Of a stretch of 64,000 nt of DNA, positions 8,228-16,862 are shown piece by piece. Location of the stretch: contig JAENZJ010000009.1 in the NCBI GenBank assembly GCA_016841325.1, positions 1 to 64,000 on the forward strand, in the 5' to 3' direction. A program made the translations under genes and the position numbers. Below the pieces are notes generated by a model. It saw only the letters and a program-made list of their open reading frames with translations. It did not search any database and had not been told where the DNA came from. Within the stretch, counting starts at the first letter, position 1; each line of letters begins with the position of its first letter. The DNA is from Thermincola carboxydiphila (lineage in GTDB: Bacteria > Bacillota > Thermincolia > Thermincolales > UBA2595).

Positions 8228-9814
8228 GTGAAAGTGAAAAGACTGGTTGCCGCAATTTTCCTTGTCCTTGCCATGATGGTTACCATTACCGGCTGTGGGG
8301 GCGGGGATGATGCGGCCAAGGACACAGGGGCAGACAAAGAAAAGATCTTTGTCTTTGCCAGGAGCGGTGACGCTTCGGGTCTGGATCCCATCAATGTCAC
8401 CGACGGAGAGAGCCTTTATGTGACCCAGCAGATTTTTGACACACTTTTGGAGTATAAGGAAGACAGTACCGAGGTTCAGGCCGGTCTGGCCACAGACTGG
8501 GAAAGCACCAAAGATGGCAGGGAATGGACCCTTAAGCTGAGGGAGGGTGTTAAGTTCCATGACGGGACCCCCTTTAATGCAGAAGCAGTGAAATTCAATT
8601 TTGACCGCTGGCGTGATGAGAATAACCCTTATCACCACGGAGATTTTAGCTACTATACCTACATGTTTGGCGGTTTCCCCGGAATCATCGAAGATGTGGT
8701 CGTTGTTGATGAATACACCGTAAAATTTGTCCTGACCCAGCCACAGGCCCCGTTCTTAGCTAACCTTGCCATGGCCACCTTTGGGATTTCCAGTCCTGAG
8801 GCCATTAAGAAGCATGGGGAAGACTACTTTAAGAACCCTGTAGGGACAGGACCCTTTAAGTTTGTCAAGTGGGAGAAAGACCAGCAGGTAGTTGTTGAGA
8901 AAAACCCCGAATACTGGGGAGAAAAAGCCAAGGTTGACAAGGTTGTCTTCAGGACCATTCCGGACAACTCTGCCCGCCTGATGGAGCTCCAGGCGGGGAC
9001 TATTGACGGCATGATAGGCTTAAACCCTGACGATGTGGAGACTGTCAAGAATGACCCTAACCTGCAGCTTCTCCTGAGACCAAGTATGAATGTCGGCTAC
9101 CTGGCTATGAATACAGAAAAAGAATACCTCAAGGAACAAAAAATCAGGCAGGCCATCAACTATGCAGTAAATAAACAGGCACTTATTGACGCTTTTTATG
9201 CCGGACTGGCCAAGCCTGCCAAGAACCCGCTGCCTCCTTCACTCTGGGGCTATAATGATGAAGTGAAGGGTTATGAATATGACCCTGCCAAGGCTAAAGC
9301 GCTGCTGGCAGAGGCAGGATATCCCGACGGTTTCGAGACCACCCTGTGGGCAATGCCTGTAGCCAGGCCTTATATGCCCCAGCCCAAGGAAATTGCCCAG
9401 GCCATCCAGCAGGACCTGGCCAAAGTGGGGATTACGACAAAAATCGTGACTTATGACTGGCAGACATATATTGAAAAAGGTGAAAACGGGGAACATGACC
9501 TTTACCTGTTTGGCTGGACAGGGGACAATGGCGACCCTGACAACTTCCTCTATGTCCTCCTTGACAAGAGCAATACGGTTAAAGGTTCCGCAGGTAATGT
9601 TGCCTTCTACATGAATGACCGGGTTTCTTCACTTCTGGTTGAAGCCCAGAAGGAAAGTGACCAGTCTAAAAGAGATAAACTATATAAGGATGCTCAGGTC
9701 CTTATCAATGAAGATGCCCCCTGGGTACCCCTGGTACACTCAACTCCTCCCATTGCAGCCAGGAAGTCAATCAGCGGATGGGTGCCTCATGCTACCGGAA
9801 CTGAGTGTTCGTAG
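8228..9814 (+). CDS. Peptide ABC importer substrate-binding lipoprotein (family 5)
   Basis: Protein of 528 residues with a lipoprotein signal ending in ITGC near residue 22. The mature part has the family-5 binding-protein pattern: WTLKLREGVKFHDGTPFNAEAVKFN near 100 and the middle motif NPEYWGEKAKVDKVVFRTI. It catches peptides outside the membrane and delivers them to the permeases. TTAAGGAGG precedes the GTG start; an ATG five bases earlier opens a frame that stops after two codons. A strong stem-loop 65 bases after the stop probably protects this highly needed part of the mRNA. Confidence 0.92.
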   Translation: MKVKRLVAAIFLVLAMMVTITGCGGGDDAAKDTGADKEKIFVFARSGDASGLDPINVTDGESLYVTQQIFDTLLEYKEDSTEVQAGLATDWESTKDGREWTLKLREGVKFHDGTPFNAEAVKFNFDRWRDENNPYHHGDFSYYTYMFGGFPGIIEDVVVVDEYTVKFVLTQPQAPFLANLAMATFGISSPEAIKKHGEDYFKNPVGTGPFKFVKWEKDQQVVVEKNPEYWGEKAKVDKVVFRTIPDNSARLMELQAGTIDGMIGLNPDDVETVKNDPNLQLLLRPSMNVGYLAMNTEKEYLKEQKIRQAINYAVNKQALIDAFYAGLAKPAKNPLPPSLWGYNDEVKGYEYDPAKAKALLAEAGYPDGFETTLWAMPVARPYMPQPKEIAQAIQQDLAKVGITTKIVTYDWQTYIEKGENGEHDLYLFGWTGDNGDPDNFLYVLLDKSNTVKGSAGNVAFYMNDRVSSLLVEAQKESDQSKRDKLYKDAQVLINEDAPWVPLVHSTPPIAARKSISGWVPHATGTECS

Positions 9815-9879
9815 GTGTTGACAAGGCTGAATAACAGCCGGGGGCTGACAGACTGAATAGCACTTAGGTATGATTGCAG

Positions 9880-9909
9880 ATCGGAGCCGGGGGCAGGCCC
9901 GGCTCCGAT
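9880..9909 (+). other. Intercistronic stem-loop after the binding-protein gene
   Basis: ATCGGAGCCGGG pairs perfectly with CCCGGCTCCGAT around a six-base loop. There is no T-run. Such stems between binding-protein and permease genes usually stabilise the upstream message and reduce permease expression. Confidence 0.6.
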
Positions 9910-9990
9910 TGATTACAGTGTTTCACCGGGAGACCTGCAGTGTTTCCTGAAGCAAGTTTTGCCCCGAGATTTAAGGAGGGTATACCTTAA

Positions 9991-10995
9991 ATGACCAGAT
10001 ACATTATCAAACGACTGATCGGACTTATACCGGTTATCATAGGAGTTTCCATATTTGCCTTTTTACTCATCCACCTGATTCCCGGTGACCCGGCGAGGGC
10101 GATACTGGGGGAGCGGGCTACCGCCCAGGCTCTTGCTGACCTTCGGGAGCAGCTTGGCCTGAATGACCCCCTGTATGTCCAGTACGGACGCTTTATGGGA
10201 CAGATTCTACAGGGTGATTTCGGACGTTCCGTGATTACCAATTCCCCGGTTATTGAGGAATTTGCTGCAAGATTTCCCGCAACCCTGGAACTTTCCGTTG
10301 CCGCAATGCTGATCGCAGTTGTTGTGGGGATACTGGCAGGGGTCATCAGTGCGGTCAGGCAGTACTCGGTTTTTGATAATGTAAGTATGGTCGGTGCTTT
10401 AATTGGGGTGTCCCTGCCTATCTTCTGGCTGGGACTGATGATGCAGTGGCTGTTTGCATTCAAACTGGGTATCCTGGATGCTTCGGCCAGGCTGAGTGTG
10501 GGGACCAACCTTGATAATGTTACCAATTTTTATGTCATTGATTCCCTGATTACAGGGAACTGGGCGGCGCTGAAAGATGCCCTGAGGCACCTGGTGATGC
10601 CCAGTCTTGCCCTGGCTACCATTCCCATGGCTATTATTGCCCGGATGACCCGTTCCAGTATGCTGGAAGTCCTGAAGCAGGACTATATTCGGACTGCCAG
10701 GGCCAAGGGACTTAAAGAAAATGCCGTGATTTTCAGGCATGCCCTAAAAAATGCATTTTTACCTGTACTAACTGTTATGGGCCTTCAGTTTGGGACCCTG
10801 ATGGGAGGAGCGGTACTGACAGAAACCATCTTTTCATGGCCCGGCATCGGGCGCCTCATGTATGAAGCAATAATGCAGAGGGATTTTCCCGTGGTACAGA
10901 ACGGGATTCTGATAATTTCACTGATATTTGTTTTTATTAACCTGATAGTGGATATTCTTTACAGTTTTGTTGACCCGCGGATCAGGCTGGAATAG
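9991..10995 (+). CDS. Peptide ABC importer permease (OppB/DppB type)
   Basis: Protein of 334 residues with six predicted membrane segments. The N-terminal signature YIIKRLIGLIPVIIGVSIF and the 'PGDPA' loop (HLIPGDPARAILGERA) are typical of DppB. The cytoplasmic EAA loop lies near residues 228-245 (RTARAKGLKENAVIFRHALK) and docks on the ATPases. TTAAGGAGG precedes the ATG. It pairs with the DppC-type protein 12 bases downstream to form the pore. Confidence 0.93.
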   Translation: MTRYIIKRLIGLIPVIIGVSIFAFLLIHLIPGDPARAILGERATAQALADLREQLGLNDPLYVQYGRFMGQILQGDFGRSVITNSPVIEEFAARFPATLELSVAAMLIAVVVGILAGVISAVRQYSVFDNVSMVGALIGVSLPIFWLGLMMQWLFAFKLGILDASARLSVGTNLDNVTNFYVIDSLITGNWAALKDALRHLVMPSLALATIPMAIIARMTRSSMLEVLKQDYIRTARAKGLKENAVIFRHALKNAFLPVLTVMGLQFGTLMGGAVLTETIFSWPGIGRLMYEAIMQRDFPVVQNGILIISLIFVFINLIVDILYSFVDPRIRLE

Positions 10996-11007
10996 GGGGG
11001 GTAGGAC

Positions 11008-11919
11008 ATGACTGACACAACATCACTACAACTGAAGGCAAATGGACCACAGCCCCGGACAAATGAAAAAGAAAGCAGAGGGTTATGGGCTGATGCCCTG
11101 AAACGCATTATCAGGAGCAGGATATCACTGGCGGGCCTGATCATAGTGGCGGTTTTTCTGCTGGTTGCTTTGTTTGCTCCTTTGATAGCCCCTTATGACC
11201 CTATCAAAGATAGTGATCTGGTCAAGCGGCTGGAAGCACCCAGTGATGAGCATATCATGGGGCGTGACAGCCAGGGCCGGGATGTATTCAGCAGGCTTGT
11301 TTACGGAGCCAGGATTTCGGTAAAAATCGGTGTGATTTCGGTTGGGTTTGCTCTGGTCCTGGGAGTCACCCTGGGTGCGGTTGCCGGATATTACGGAAAG
11401 TGGCTGGATGGCCTTATTATGAGGCTGATGGACATCCTGCTGGCTTTCCCCAGTGTCCTGCTGGCGATTGCCATTACTGCGGTGCTGGGGCCTGAACTGA
11501 GAAATGCCATGATAGCCATAGGTATAGTATATACACCGCATTTCGCGCGGATTGTCCGTTCCACAGTCCTCAGTGTAAAGGCAACAGAGTATATTGAGGC
11601 TGCCAGGGCTGTCGGGTGCAGTGACCTGAGGATTATCATGCGTCATGTGCTGCCAAACTGTATTGCCCCGATTATTGTACAGTCAACTCTGAGTGTGGGT
11701 ACGGCAATCCTTGATGCAGCAGCCCTGAGCTTTCTGGGTCTTGGAGCACAGCCCCCTGAGCCCGAATGGGGGGCTATGCTCAGTGATGGCAAGAGTTACC
11801 TGCAGAAGGCCCCCCATGTGATGATATTCCCGGGATTGGCGATCATGTTTGTTGTCCTGGGATTTAACCTGCTGGGTGACGGGCTGCGTGATGCTCTGGA
11901 CCCCCGCCTGAAACAGTAA
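11008..11919 (+). CDS. Peptide ABC importer permease (OppC/DppC type)
   Basis: Protein of 303 residues. A polar N-terminal tail of about 40 residues is followed by six membrane segments. The family markers are PIIAPYDP-type sequence (LFAPLIAPYDPIKD), MGRDSQGRDVFSRLVYGAR near residue 85, and the EAA loop EYIEAARAVGCSDLRIIMRH near 195. It has GGGGGGTAGG in front of the ATG and ends the operon at a strong terminator. With the DppB-type protein it forms the transmembrane channel for peptides. Confidence 0.93.
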   Translation: MTDTTSLQLKANGPQPRTNEKESRGLWADALKRIIRSRISLAGLIIVAVFLLVALFAPLIAPYDPIKDSDLVKRLEAPSDEHIMGRDSQGRDVFSRLVYGARISVKIGVISVGFALVLGVTLGAVAGYYGKWLDGLIMRLMDILLAFPSVLLAIAITAVLGPELRNAMIAIGIVYTPHFARIVRSTVLSVKATEYIEAARAVGCSDLRIIMRHVLPNCIAPIIVQSTLSVGTAILDAAALSFLGLGAQPPEPEWGAMLSDGKSYLQKAPHVMIFPGLAIMFVVLGFNLLGDGLRDALDPRLKQ

Positions 11920-11931
11920 TGATATATAAAG

Positions 11932-11982
11932 GCCGGTTAGTGAGCCAAACATATTCTGTGAGCTCATTAACCGGCTTTTTTT
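11932..11982 (+). terminator. Rho-independent terminator of the peptide importer operon
   Basis: GCCGGTTAGTGAGC pairs with GCTCATTAACCGGC (one G-T pair), followed by a run of seven T. Confidence 0.88.
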
Positions 11983-12095
11983 GTATTTTAACAGCCGCAG
12001 GTGTGATATAATAAAAGGGTTAGCAAAAAGGTCTTTTTTAAATAATATTACAAAAAGCTTTCTGAAATTGGTATGAGCAAATTTGGTGGGGTAAT

Positions 12096-13106
12096 ATGAA
12101 CAATGATACTTTAAAGATTTCCAACGTCAGTTATTCCGGCGGTAACAGTACTGTTATTGCAGCAAGGGACCTGGTGAAAACCTTTGATGATTTTGAAGCT
12201 GTCAGGGGAGTCAGTTTTTCCGTAAACCGCGGCGAGTGTTTTGGCCTGCTTGGTCCCAACGGAGCCGGAAAGACTTCCATAGTGAAGATGATTTACGGGT
12301 TTTCTCCGGTAACTTCCGGAGAGCTGCAGATTTTCGGGATGGATGTAGCCGGCGGTGCCAGGCAGATCAAGGCCAGGATCGGGGTGGTGCCCCAGGAGGA
12401 TAATCTTGACCCCGAACTTTCGGTAAAAGAAAACCTGATCATTTATGCCGGTTATTTTCGCTTAAAGAAGGATGAGGCCCGGAAGCGGGCTGCTGAGATT
12501 CTTGAGTTCATGGAATTGAGTGATAAGGCCGATACCGAAGTCAGCAAACTGTCCGGAGGTTTAAAGAGGCGGCTCACCATGGGGAGGGCCCTGATCAACA
12601 GCCCTGACCTGATTATCCTTGATGAGCCGACTACCGGTCTGGACCCCTATGCCCGTCATCTGCTGTGGCAGCGCCTTAGGAGGCTCCGGGACTCAGGGAC
12701 CACCATGCTCCTGACGACTCATTACCTGGAGGAAGCCAGTCAGCTGTGTGACCGGTTAGTGATTCTCCACAGGGGCAAGATCCTTGAGGAGGGCGCTCCC
12801 CAGGAACTTATTGACCTTCATGTGGGTCAGGAAGTAATGGAAGTAGGGGTCAGGGAAGAATGGCGGGAAACTATACTTGAAATTGCCGGGAATTTAATTA
12901 AGGATTACCATGTCCTGGGTGACAACCTGCTCCTGTTTACCAACAAGGGCAAGGAACTGGCCGAACAGGTCCCCCTGAAGGCAGCTGCCCGGAATGTTCC
13001 TTTGTTGTACAGTCGCCTGAGACCTTCCAACCTTGAGGATGTGTTTCTTAAACTGACGGGTGAGACTCTGGAGGGGAAGGGGTGTAACAGGTTTGAACAG
13101 GATTAG
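12096..13106 (+). CDS. ABC exporter ATPase (NodI/CcmA-like, ABC-2 type)
   Basis: Protein of 336 residues. Walker A is GPNGAGKTS (near 60), the Q-loop is VVPQEDNLDPELSV, the signature is LSGGLKRR, and Walker B is LIILDEPTTGLDP. The C-terminal part (about 240-330) is the regulatory extension seen in NodI-type ATPases. A possible TATAAT lies at 12007-12012. The gene overlaps the permease by 14 bases and is clearly its partner. Substrates of such pairs include lipids, antibiotics and polysaccharides; nothing here decides which. Confidence 0.9.
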   Translation: MNNDTLKISNVSYSGGNSTVIAARDLVKTFDDFEAVRGVSFSVNRGECFGLLGPNGAGKTSIVKMIYGFSPVTSGELQIFGMDVAGGARQIKARIGVVPQEDNLDPELSVKENLIIYAGYFRLKKDEARKRAAEILEFMELSDKADTEVSKLSGGLKRRLTMGRALINSPDLIILDEPTTGLDPYARHLLWQRLRRLRDSGTTMLLTTHYLEEASQLCDRLVILHRGKILEEGAPQELIDLHVGQEVMEVGVREEWRETILEIAGNLIKDYHVLGDNLLLFTNKGKELAEQVPLKAAARNVPLLYSRLRPSNLEDVFLKLTGETLEGKGCNRFEQD

Positions 13107-13899
13107 GAACTTACTCAAAGGCCTTTTTACTGTCCCAGACATTTCCTGGCCCCTGGTGGGACGGGTTTTTTACCGCAATTTCAGGGTTTTCCGGAAAACC
13201 TGGAAGACAAATATTATGTTCCATTTTATTGAACCGGTCCTCTACCTCTGGGCAATGGGGTTTGGGCTGGGGGTTTATGTAAGTGATGTCCACGGCCTGT
13301 CCTACATACAGTTCCTGGCTCCGGGGCTGGTCGCGTCTTCCACTATGTTTGCCGTCTCTTATGAGATGACTTATGACAGCTTCACCCGGATGAACTACCA
13401 TAAGACATTTCATGCTATGGTGGCCACACCTGTGAGTATGGATGATGTTGTCATGGGAGAAATAATTTTCGGGACATTTAAAGGGCTTCTGTATGGGGGG
13501 GTATTCTTTTCTGTGACCCTCCTGTTTGGGCTGGTGAAGTCACCCTTTGCGCTCCTGCTGCCGGTGCCGCTGATACTCCTGGCCCTTACGTTTTCCGTCC
13601 TTTCCCTGATATGGACCAGTGTGGCCCCCAATTATGATTCTTTTGGGTATTTCTTTACTCTATTCATATCACCGATGTTTCTTTTTTCCGGGATATTTTT
13701 TCCGATAGAAAGCCTTCCACAGGGAGTCAGGTATGTGGCCTGGCTTACCCCGTTATTTCATGCTGTTGAAGTGGTCCGCCCGCTTATTCTGGGCCGGCTG
13801 ACCACAACCATGCTGGTACACTTGGGAGTATTGACGGTGTTTGCCCTGCTGCCCCTGAGGATTCCCCTGGCAATGGTGAAAAACAGATTGATTAACTGA
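13093..13899 (+). CDS. ABC-2 type exporter permease (NodJ-like)
   Basis: Membrane protein of about 268 residues with six segments after an amphipathic N-terminus. LVGRVFYRNFRVFRKTWKTN begins the domain and GIFFPIESLPQGVRYVAWLTPL near residue 205 is the ABC-2 signature. I place the start at TTG 13093, 12 bases after GGGGAAGGGG and overlapping the ATPase stop. An in-frame ATG at 13060 would add 11 residues but overlaps the ATPase more and has no ribosome binding site. Together with the upstream ATPase it makes a simple two-gene exporter. Confidence 0.88.
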   Translation: MNRIRNLLKGLFTVPDISWPLVGRVFYRNFRVFRKTWKTNIMFHFIEPVLYLWAMGFGLGVYVSDVHGLSYIQFLAPGLVASSTMFAVSYEMTYDSFTRMNYHKTFHAMVATPVSMDDVVMGEIIFGTFKGLLYGGVFFSVTLLFGLVKSPFALLLPVPLILLALTFSVLSLIWTSVAPNYDSFGYFFTLFISPMFLFSGIFFPIESLPQGVRYVAWLTPLFHAVEVVRPLILGRLTTTMLVHLGVLTVFALLPLRIPLAMVKNRLIN

Positions 13900-14482
13900 T
13901 GATTCGGATTAGTTAATGTTTTTTGGGCAAATGCTATTTAAATACAAGACTGATTAAGATATAATATAGATACGGAAATAATATAAGGCCTGATTAAGGG
14001 ACCTCGAAAACCTGTACCAGGGCTACCGGACAAACAACAACAAAAATGTCAGTATTTTTCAACAAGAGGACTTGCACCTTATGCCGGTCCTTTTTGCTTT
14101 TTTGCAGGCTCTCGGAAATGACCGTGGGCGCATATGGTGAGCTATTATACCGATTTTCCGCAGTGCCGCCTATGAGTCTAAGCTGCTCTCCTCCGGCAAC
14201 AAGGCAGCGTCCCCGAACTCGATGGCTCATTGGGCATTTCTGATTAGATGGCCGCCTCTCGTTTTGGCGAGCCAAAACTTCCCGGCGGCCTTCGCCATCT
14301 TCGGACATGCGGGGACTCCCTGCCTTGTTGCCGGTGCTTTGCAGCAAGACTCATAACGGCGTCAGTGCAAGGAGATAATTATTTTTTATTTGGGGAGGAG
14401 GTTAAAAGATAAGGAAAGGGGGACAGGCAGGTCTGATTTCTAAATCAGGAGTAAATAAAATGTTTGGAAGGAAGGTGTTTTG
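13900..14482. other. Long intergenic region with structured DNA, no gene
   Basis: 583 bases without a convincing gene. It holds a TATAAT at 13960-13965 (no good -35), an A/T hairpin near 14043-14059, and a 5-base stem AGGAC/GTCCT (14067-14091) followed by T-runs that could end the exporter transcript. A large nested foldback lies at 14171-14355, and GGGGAGG at 14393-14401 lies before the next gene. A 117-codon minus-strand frame crosses the foldback but has no ribosome binding site and mirrors the palindrome. Confidence 0.6.
14171..14355. repeat. 185-base nested inverted repeat (candidate MITE or structured RNA)
   Basis: Successive arms pair in order. TATGAGTC (14171) pairs with GACTCATA (14348); GCTGC (14182) with GCAGC (14341). 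CCGGCAACAAGGCAG (14193) pairs with CTGCCTTGTTGCCGG (14320), 15 perfect bases. GTCCCCG (14209) pairs with CGGGGAC (14310). GGCCGCC (14250) pairs with GGCGGCC (14284). GTTTTGG (14261) pairs with CCAAAAC (14272) around a CGAG loop. The order is fully nested, so the whole segment folds into one long branched stem. It could be a miniature transposable element or a non-coding RNA; no family is recognised and strand is undecided. Confidence 0.65.
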
Positions 14483-15553
14483 ATGACAATACGCCAGGAT
14501 GTAATGTCTCCTCCGGAGCGGATGCAGGCGCTCCTTACCGGACAGAAGCTTGACAGGATTCCTTTTATCCCCTTTTTGTTTGGGTACACCGCTGTGACCA
14601 CAGGTTATAAGGTGGGTGATATCTATGCAGAACCGGAAAAGAGTTTCCGGGCACAGGTACTCACCCAGGAGATGTTTGGATATGACGGGTCTCCTCTTTA
14701 TGGTTATGCATCTTTCGGAGGCTGGGAGCTTGGTGGTGATGTACATTTTCCTTATGGCAGATATGAACAGGCCCCAAATGTTACCCGGCACCCGCTGAGT
14801 ACTCCCGAAGCAATAGAAAAATACTGTGTCCCCGATGATGTCAGCCAGTGTGGTGCGGTCCCGCTGATGCTCCGCTTTTCCGACCTTCAGGCACAGTACC
14901 GGATGCCGGTGATTGTGCAGGCCGGGACTCCCTTTACCTGTGCCGGGGCAGCCATTGGTGAAGAAACAATGCTCAAATGGATGAGAAGGGAGCCGCAGTT
15001 GGTGCACCTGGCCCTGAGGAAGGTTACCGATTTTCTGTTAAAGGTTATCGAGCTCTTTGTTGACCGTTACGGGGCAGAGAGGATGATGGCTTTTGACGGA
15101 GGGCCCACTGAGGCCAACCAGTTAATCTCCCCCAAACAGTTCGAAGAATTTGCCCTGCCATATGTGGCCGAAATTCATGACAAGGCAATTGCTATGGGGA
15201 TAAGGCATTTCTTTACCCATATTTGTGGGGAACAGAACCTGAACCTGCCTCACTGGCAAAAAGTTAACTGTGGTTACCCGGGCATAGTCAGTGTCGGTCA
15301 TGAGGTAAGCCTGGAAACCGCCAAAAAGATCTTTGGCGATAAAAATGTGGTTGCCGGCAATATCAATACAACCGTAATCCAGATGGGTACACCTGAGGAA
15401 GTATATGAGGTGACCAAAGAGTGCATTCTTGAAGGCAAAGATTCACCCCATGGGTTTGTCCTTATGGCCGGATGTGAAGTACCGGTGCTGGCCCCGCCGG
15501 TGAATATGTATTATATGATGAAGGCCCTGCGAGATTATGGCTTCTATGACTGA
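14483..15553 (+). CDS. Uroporphyrinogen decarboxylase-family methyltransferase (MtaA/CmuA-like)
   Basis: Protein of 356 residues with the URO-D TIM-barrel fold. In anaerobes these paralogues usually move methyl groups between corrinoid proteins and thiol or folate acceptors. The zinc ligands expected for MtaA-type enzymes are visible as HxC in FFTHICG (about residues 246-248) and a later cysteine in MAGCEVP (about 331). The substrate-loop region MMAFDGGPTEANQLISP is conserved. GGAAGGAAGG precedes the start; the ATG at 14483 is preferred to the TTG one codon earlier. No corrinoid protein gene is adjacent. Haem-pathway HemE is less likely because the zinc motif is present. Confidence 0.78.
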   Translation: MTIRQDVMSPPERMQALLTGQKLDRIPFIPFLFGYTAVTTGYKVGDIYAEPEKSFRAQVLTQEMFGYDGSPLYGYASFGGWELGGDVHFPYGRYEQAPNVTRHPLSTPEAIEKYCVPDDVSQCGAVPLMLRFSDLQAQYRMPVIVQAGTPFTCAGAAIGEETMLKWMRREPQLVHLALRKVTDFLLKVIELFVDRYGAERMMAFDGGPTEANQLISPKQFEEFALPYVAEIHDKAIAMGIRHFFTHICGEQNLNLPHWQKVNCGYPGIVSVGHEVSLETAKKIFGDKNVVAGNINTTVIQMGTPEEVYEVTKECILEGKDSPHGFVLMAGCEVPVLAPPVNMYYMMKALRDYGFYD

Positions 15554-15574
15554 TATATTGCTACCCGCGTGATT

Positions 15575-15595
15575 AACCCTAAAAACTTTAGGGTT
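15575..15595 (+). other. Short perfect hairpin after the methyltransferase gene
   Basis: AACCCTAAA and TTTAGGGTT pair around three bases, 20 bases after the stop and just before a longer terminator hairpin. Confidence 0.5.
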
Positions 15596-15604
15596 ATAAT
15601 CAGG

Positions 15605-15653
15605 CACCCTGCTTCCGGTTTTCCCCAAACACCGGGAGCAGGGTTTCATCTTT
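15605..15653 (+). terminator. Terminator of the methyltransferase gene
   Basis: ACCCTGCTTCCGGT pairs with ACCGGGAGCAGGGT (one mismatch), followed by TTCATCTTT. Confidence 0.65.
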
Positions 15654-15758
15654 CTGAGGAGCGTGGGCTGTTGTCTGGCAGTAAAAAACTGTGAGTAAAA
15701 ACAGTTATTTGAAGAAACAATATTCAATGTAAAGATAAATCTTTTCGGAGGGACAATA

Positions 15759-16727
15759 ATGGTTTTTTCCATCATTAAAGGCTCCAAGGAGCGTGCCGAG
15801 CTGGATACCAGGGAAGCTTTCAACCTGTGGGATGTTCTCAAATCGGATTATGATACGGTATACCGGTTGAAAATTTATCAGAACGATACCCATGATAAAG
15901 ACCTTGGTGTCTTAATTAAGAGAATTTTGGTCTTGCTGGAAGGAAATATTAAAAATATGGAAAAACAGCTGACCAGCTATTCTATTCCGGCTCCCAACCG
16001 GAACAGGGCTGCGGTAAACTTTCCCAGAAACTCCCAGGTAATTTCAGATGAAATGGTTGCTGCTGACATGTTTACCTTTCTTCAGGAGAGCATAGAACAT
16101 ACCATGAGGGGATTCCGGACATCGGTCACTTCTGATTCCCTTCGGGAATACTTTAAAGACCTCTCTGTCAAAAAAATTGAGCTGGCCGATAAAATGGTTC
16201 ATTACCTGAAGTTTAAAGGCTGGATAGAGACGCCTCCACTCTTTAACCACACTCCGGGAGAGGTGAATGAAAAAATATCCACGGTCGAAATCTCCAATCT
16301 CTTTGACCACCTGACCTTCAGGTATGACAACATCAATACCTCCGAGATAATCCGGAACTTTGCTTATGACGGGGATTTTAAGACACTCCTGAATATGGGA
16401 ATCAGGACCCTGAGCAAACAGGCCAGGATTCTGGAGAAGGAGCTTGAGTATTTTGGGGTAACCTTACCCAAAAGGCCGGGTAAAGTTACTGTATTTCCTG
16501 ATAACACTGAAATTCTTCATGATGACCACATGTTCCGGACCCTGATTATCGGGATGTATGGCGCTACAGTACTGCACATCATGCCGATAAAGGAGTGTAC
16601 CTTTAATGACAGGATCAGGAGAATCTTTATTAACTTCCTGATAGGTGAAATTGATATGCTGGATAATATGCTGAAGCTGGGAAAGGTGAAGGGCTGGTTT
16701 CACAAAATGCCTATGTATCAAACCTGA
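15759..16727 (+). CDS. DUF3231 family protein
   Basis: Protein of 322 residues built from two similar helical halves (about 10-150 and 160-322), each ending in a matching block: LKFKGWIETPPLF at the end of the first and KVKGWFHKMPMY at the end of the second. This two-copy ferritin-like layout is that of DUF3231, a family common in endospore formers and often linked to spores. No metal-binding motif is obvious. CGGAGGG lies in front of the ATG, and a strong terminator follows, so it is transcribed alone. Confidence 0.75.
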   Translation: MVFSIIKGSKERAELDTREAFNLWDVLKSDYDTVYRLKIYQNDTHDKDLGVLIKRILVLLEGNIKNMEKQLTSYSIPAPNRNRAAVNFPRNSQVISDEMVAADMFTFLQESIEHTMRGFRTSVTSDSLREYFKDLSVKKIELADKMVHYLKFKGWIETPPLFNHTPGEVNEKISTVEISNLFDHLTFRYDNINTSEIIRNFAYDGDFKTLLNMGIRTLSKQARILEKELEYFGVTLPKRPGKVTVFPDNTEILHDDHMFRTLIIGMYGATVLHIMPIKECTFNDRIRRIFINFLIGEIDMLDNMLKLGKVKGWFHKMPMYQT

Positions 16728-16750
16728 ACTTCTGCGGCTGTTTTGTTTAC

Positions 16751-16791
16751 AGAGCGCCAATTCCGTATGAATTGGCGCTCTGATAATTTTT
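16751..16791 (+). terminator. Terminator of the DUF3231 gene
   Basis: AGAGCGCCAATTC pairs perfectly with GAATTGGCGCTCT around five bases, then TGATAATTTTT. Confidence 0.85.
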
Positions 16792-16862
16792 GGTTACCTT
16801 CTGTTTTGGGTTTACATAAACTAAACTATATTTACAAATAAATTATCAGCAGAGGTGATATC

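Noticed and set aside
8223-8231. ATG five bases before the binding-protein start
   Set aside because: It leads to ATG AAG TGA, so GTG at 8228 is used.
14067-14091. GGTGCAAGTCC on the minus strand, resembling a cobalamin riboswitch or group II intron piece
   Set aside because: The other conserved parts of a B12 riboswitch and domain V of an intron are absent.
13994-14347. 117-codon minus-strand frame
   Set aside because: It runs through the 185-base foldback, lacks a ribosome binding site, and its codons simply mirror the palindrome arms.
14171-14355. Possible integron attC site
   Set aside because: The foldback is nested and long, but there is no integrase, gene cassette or core site.
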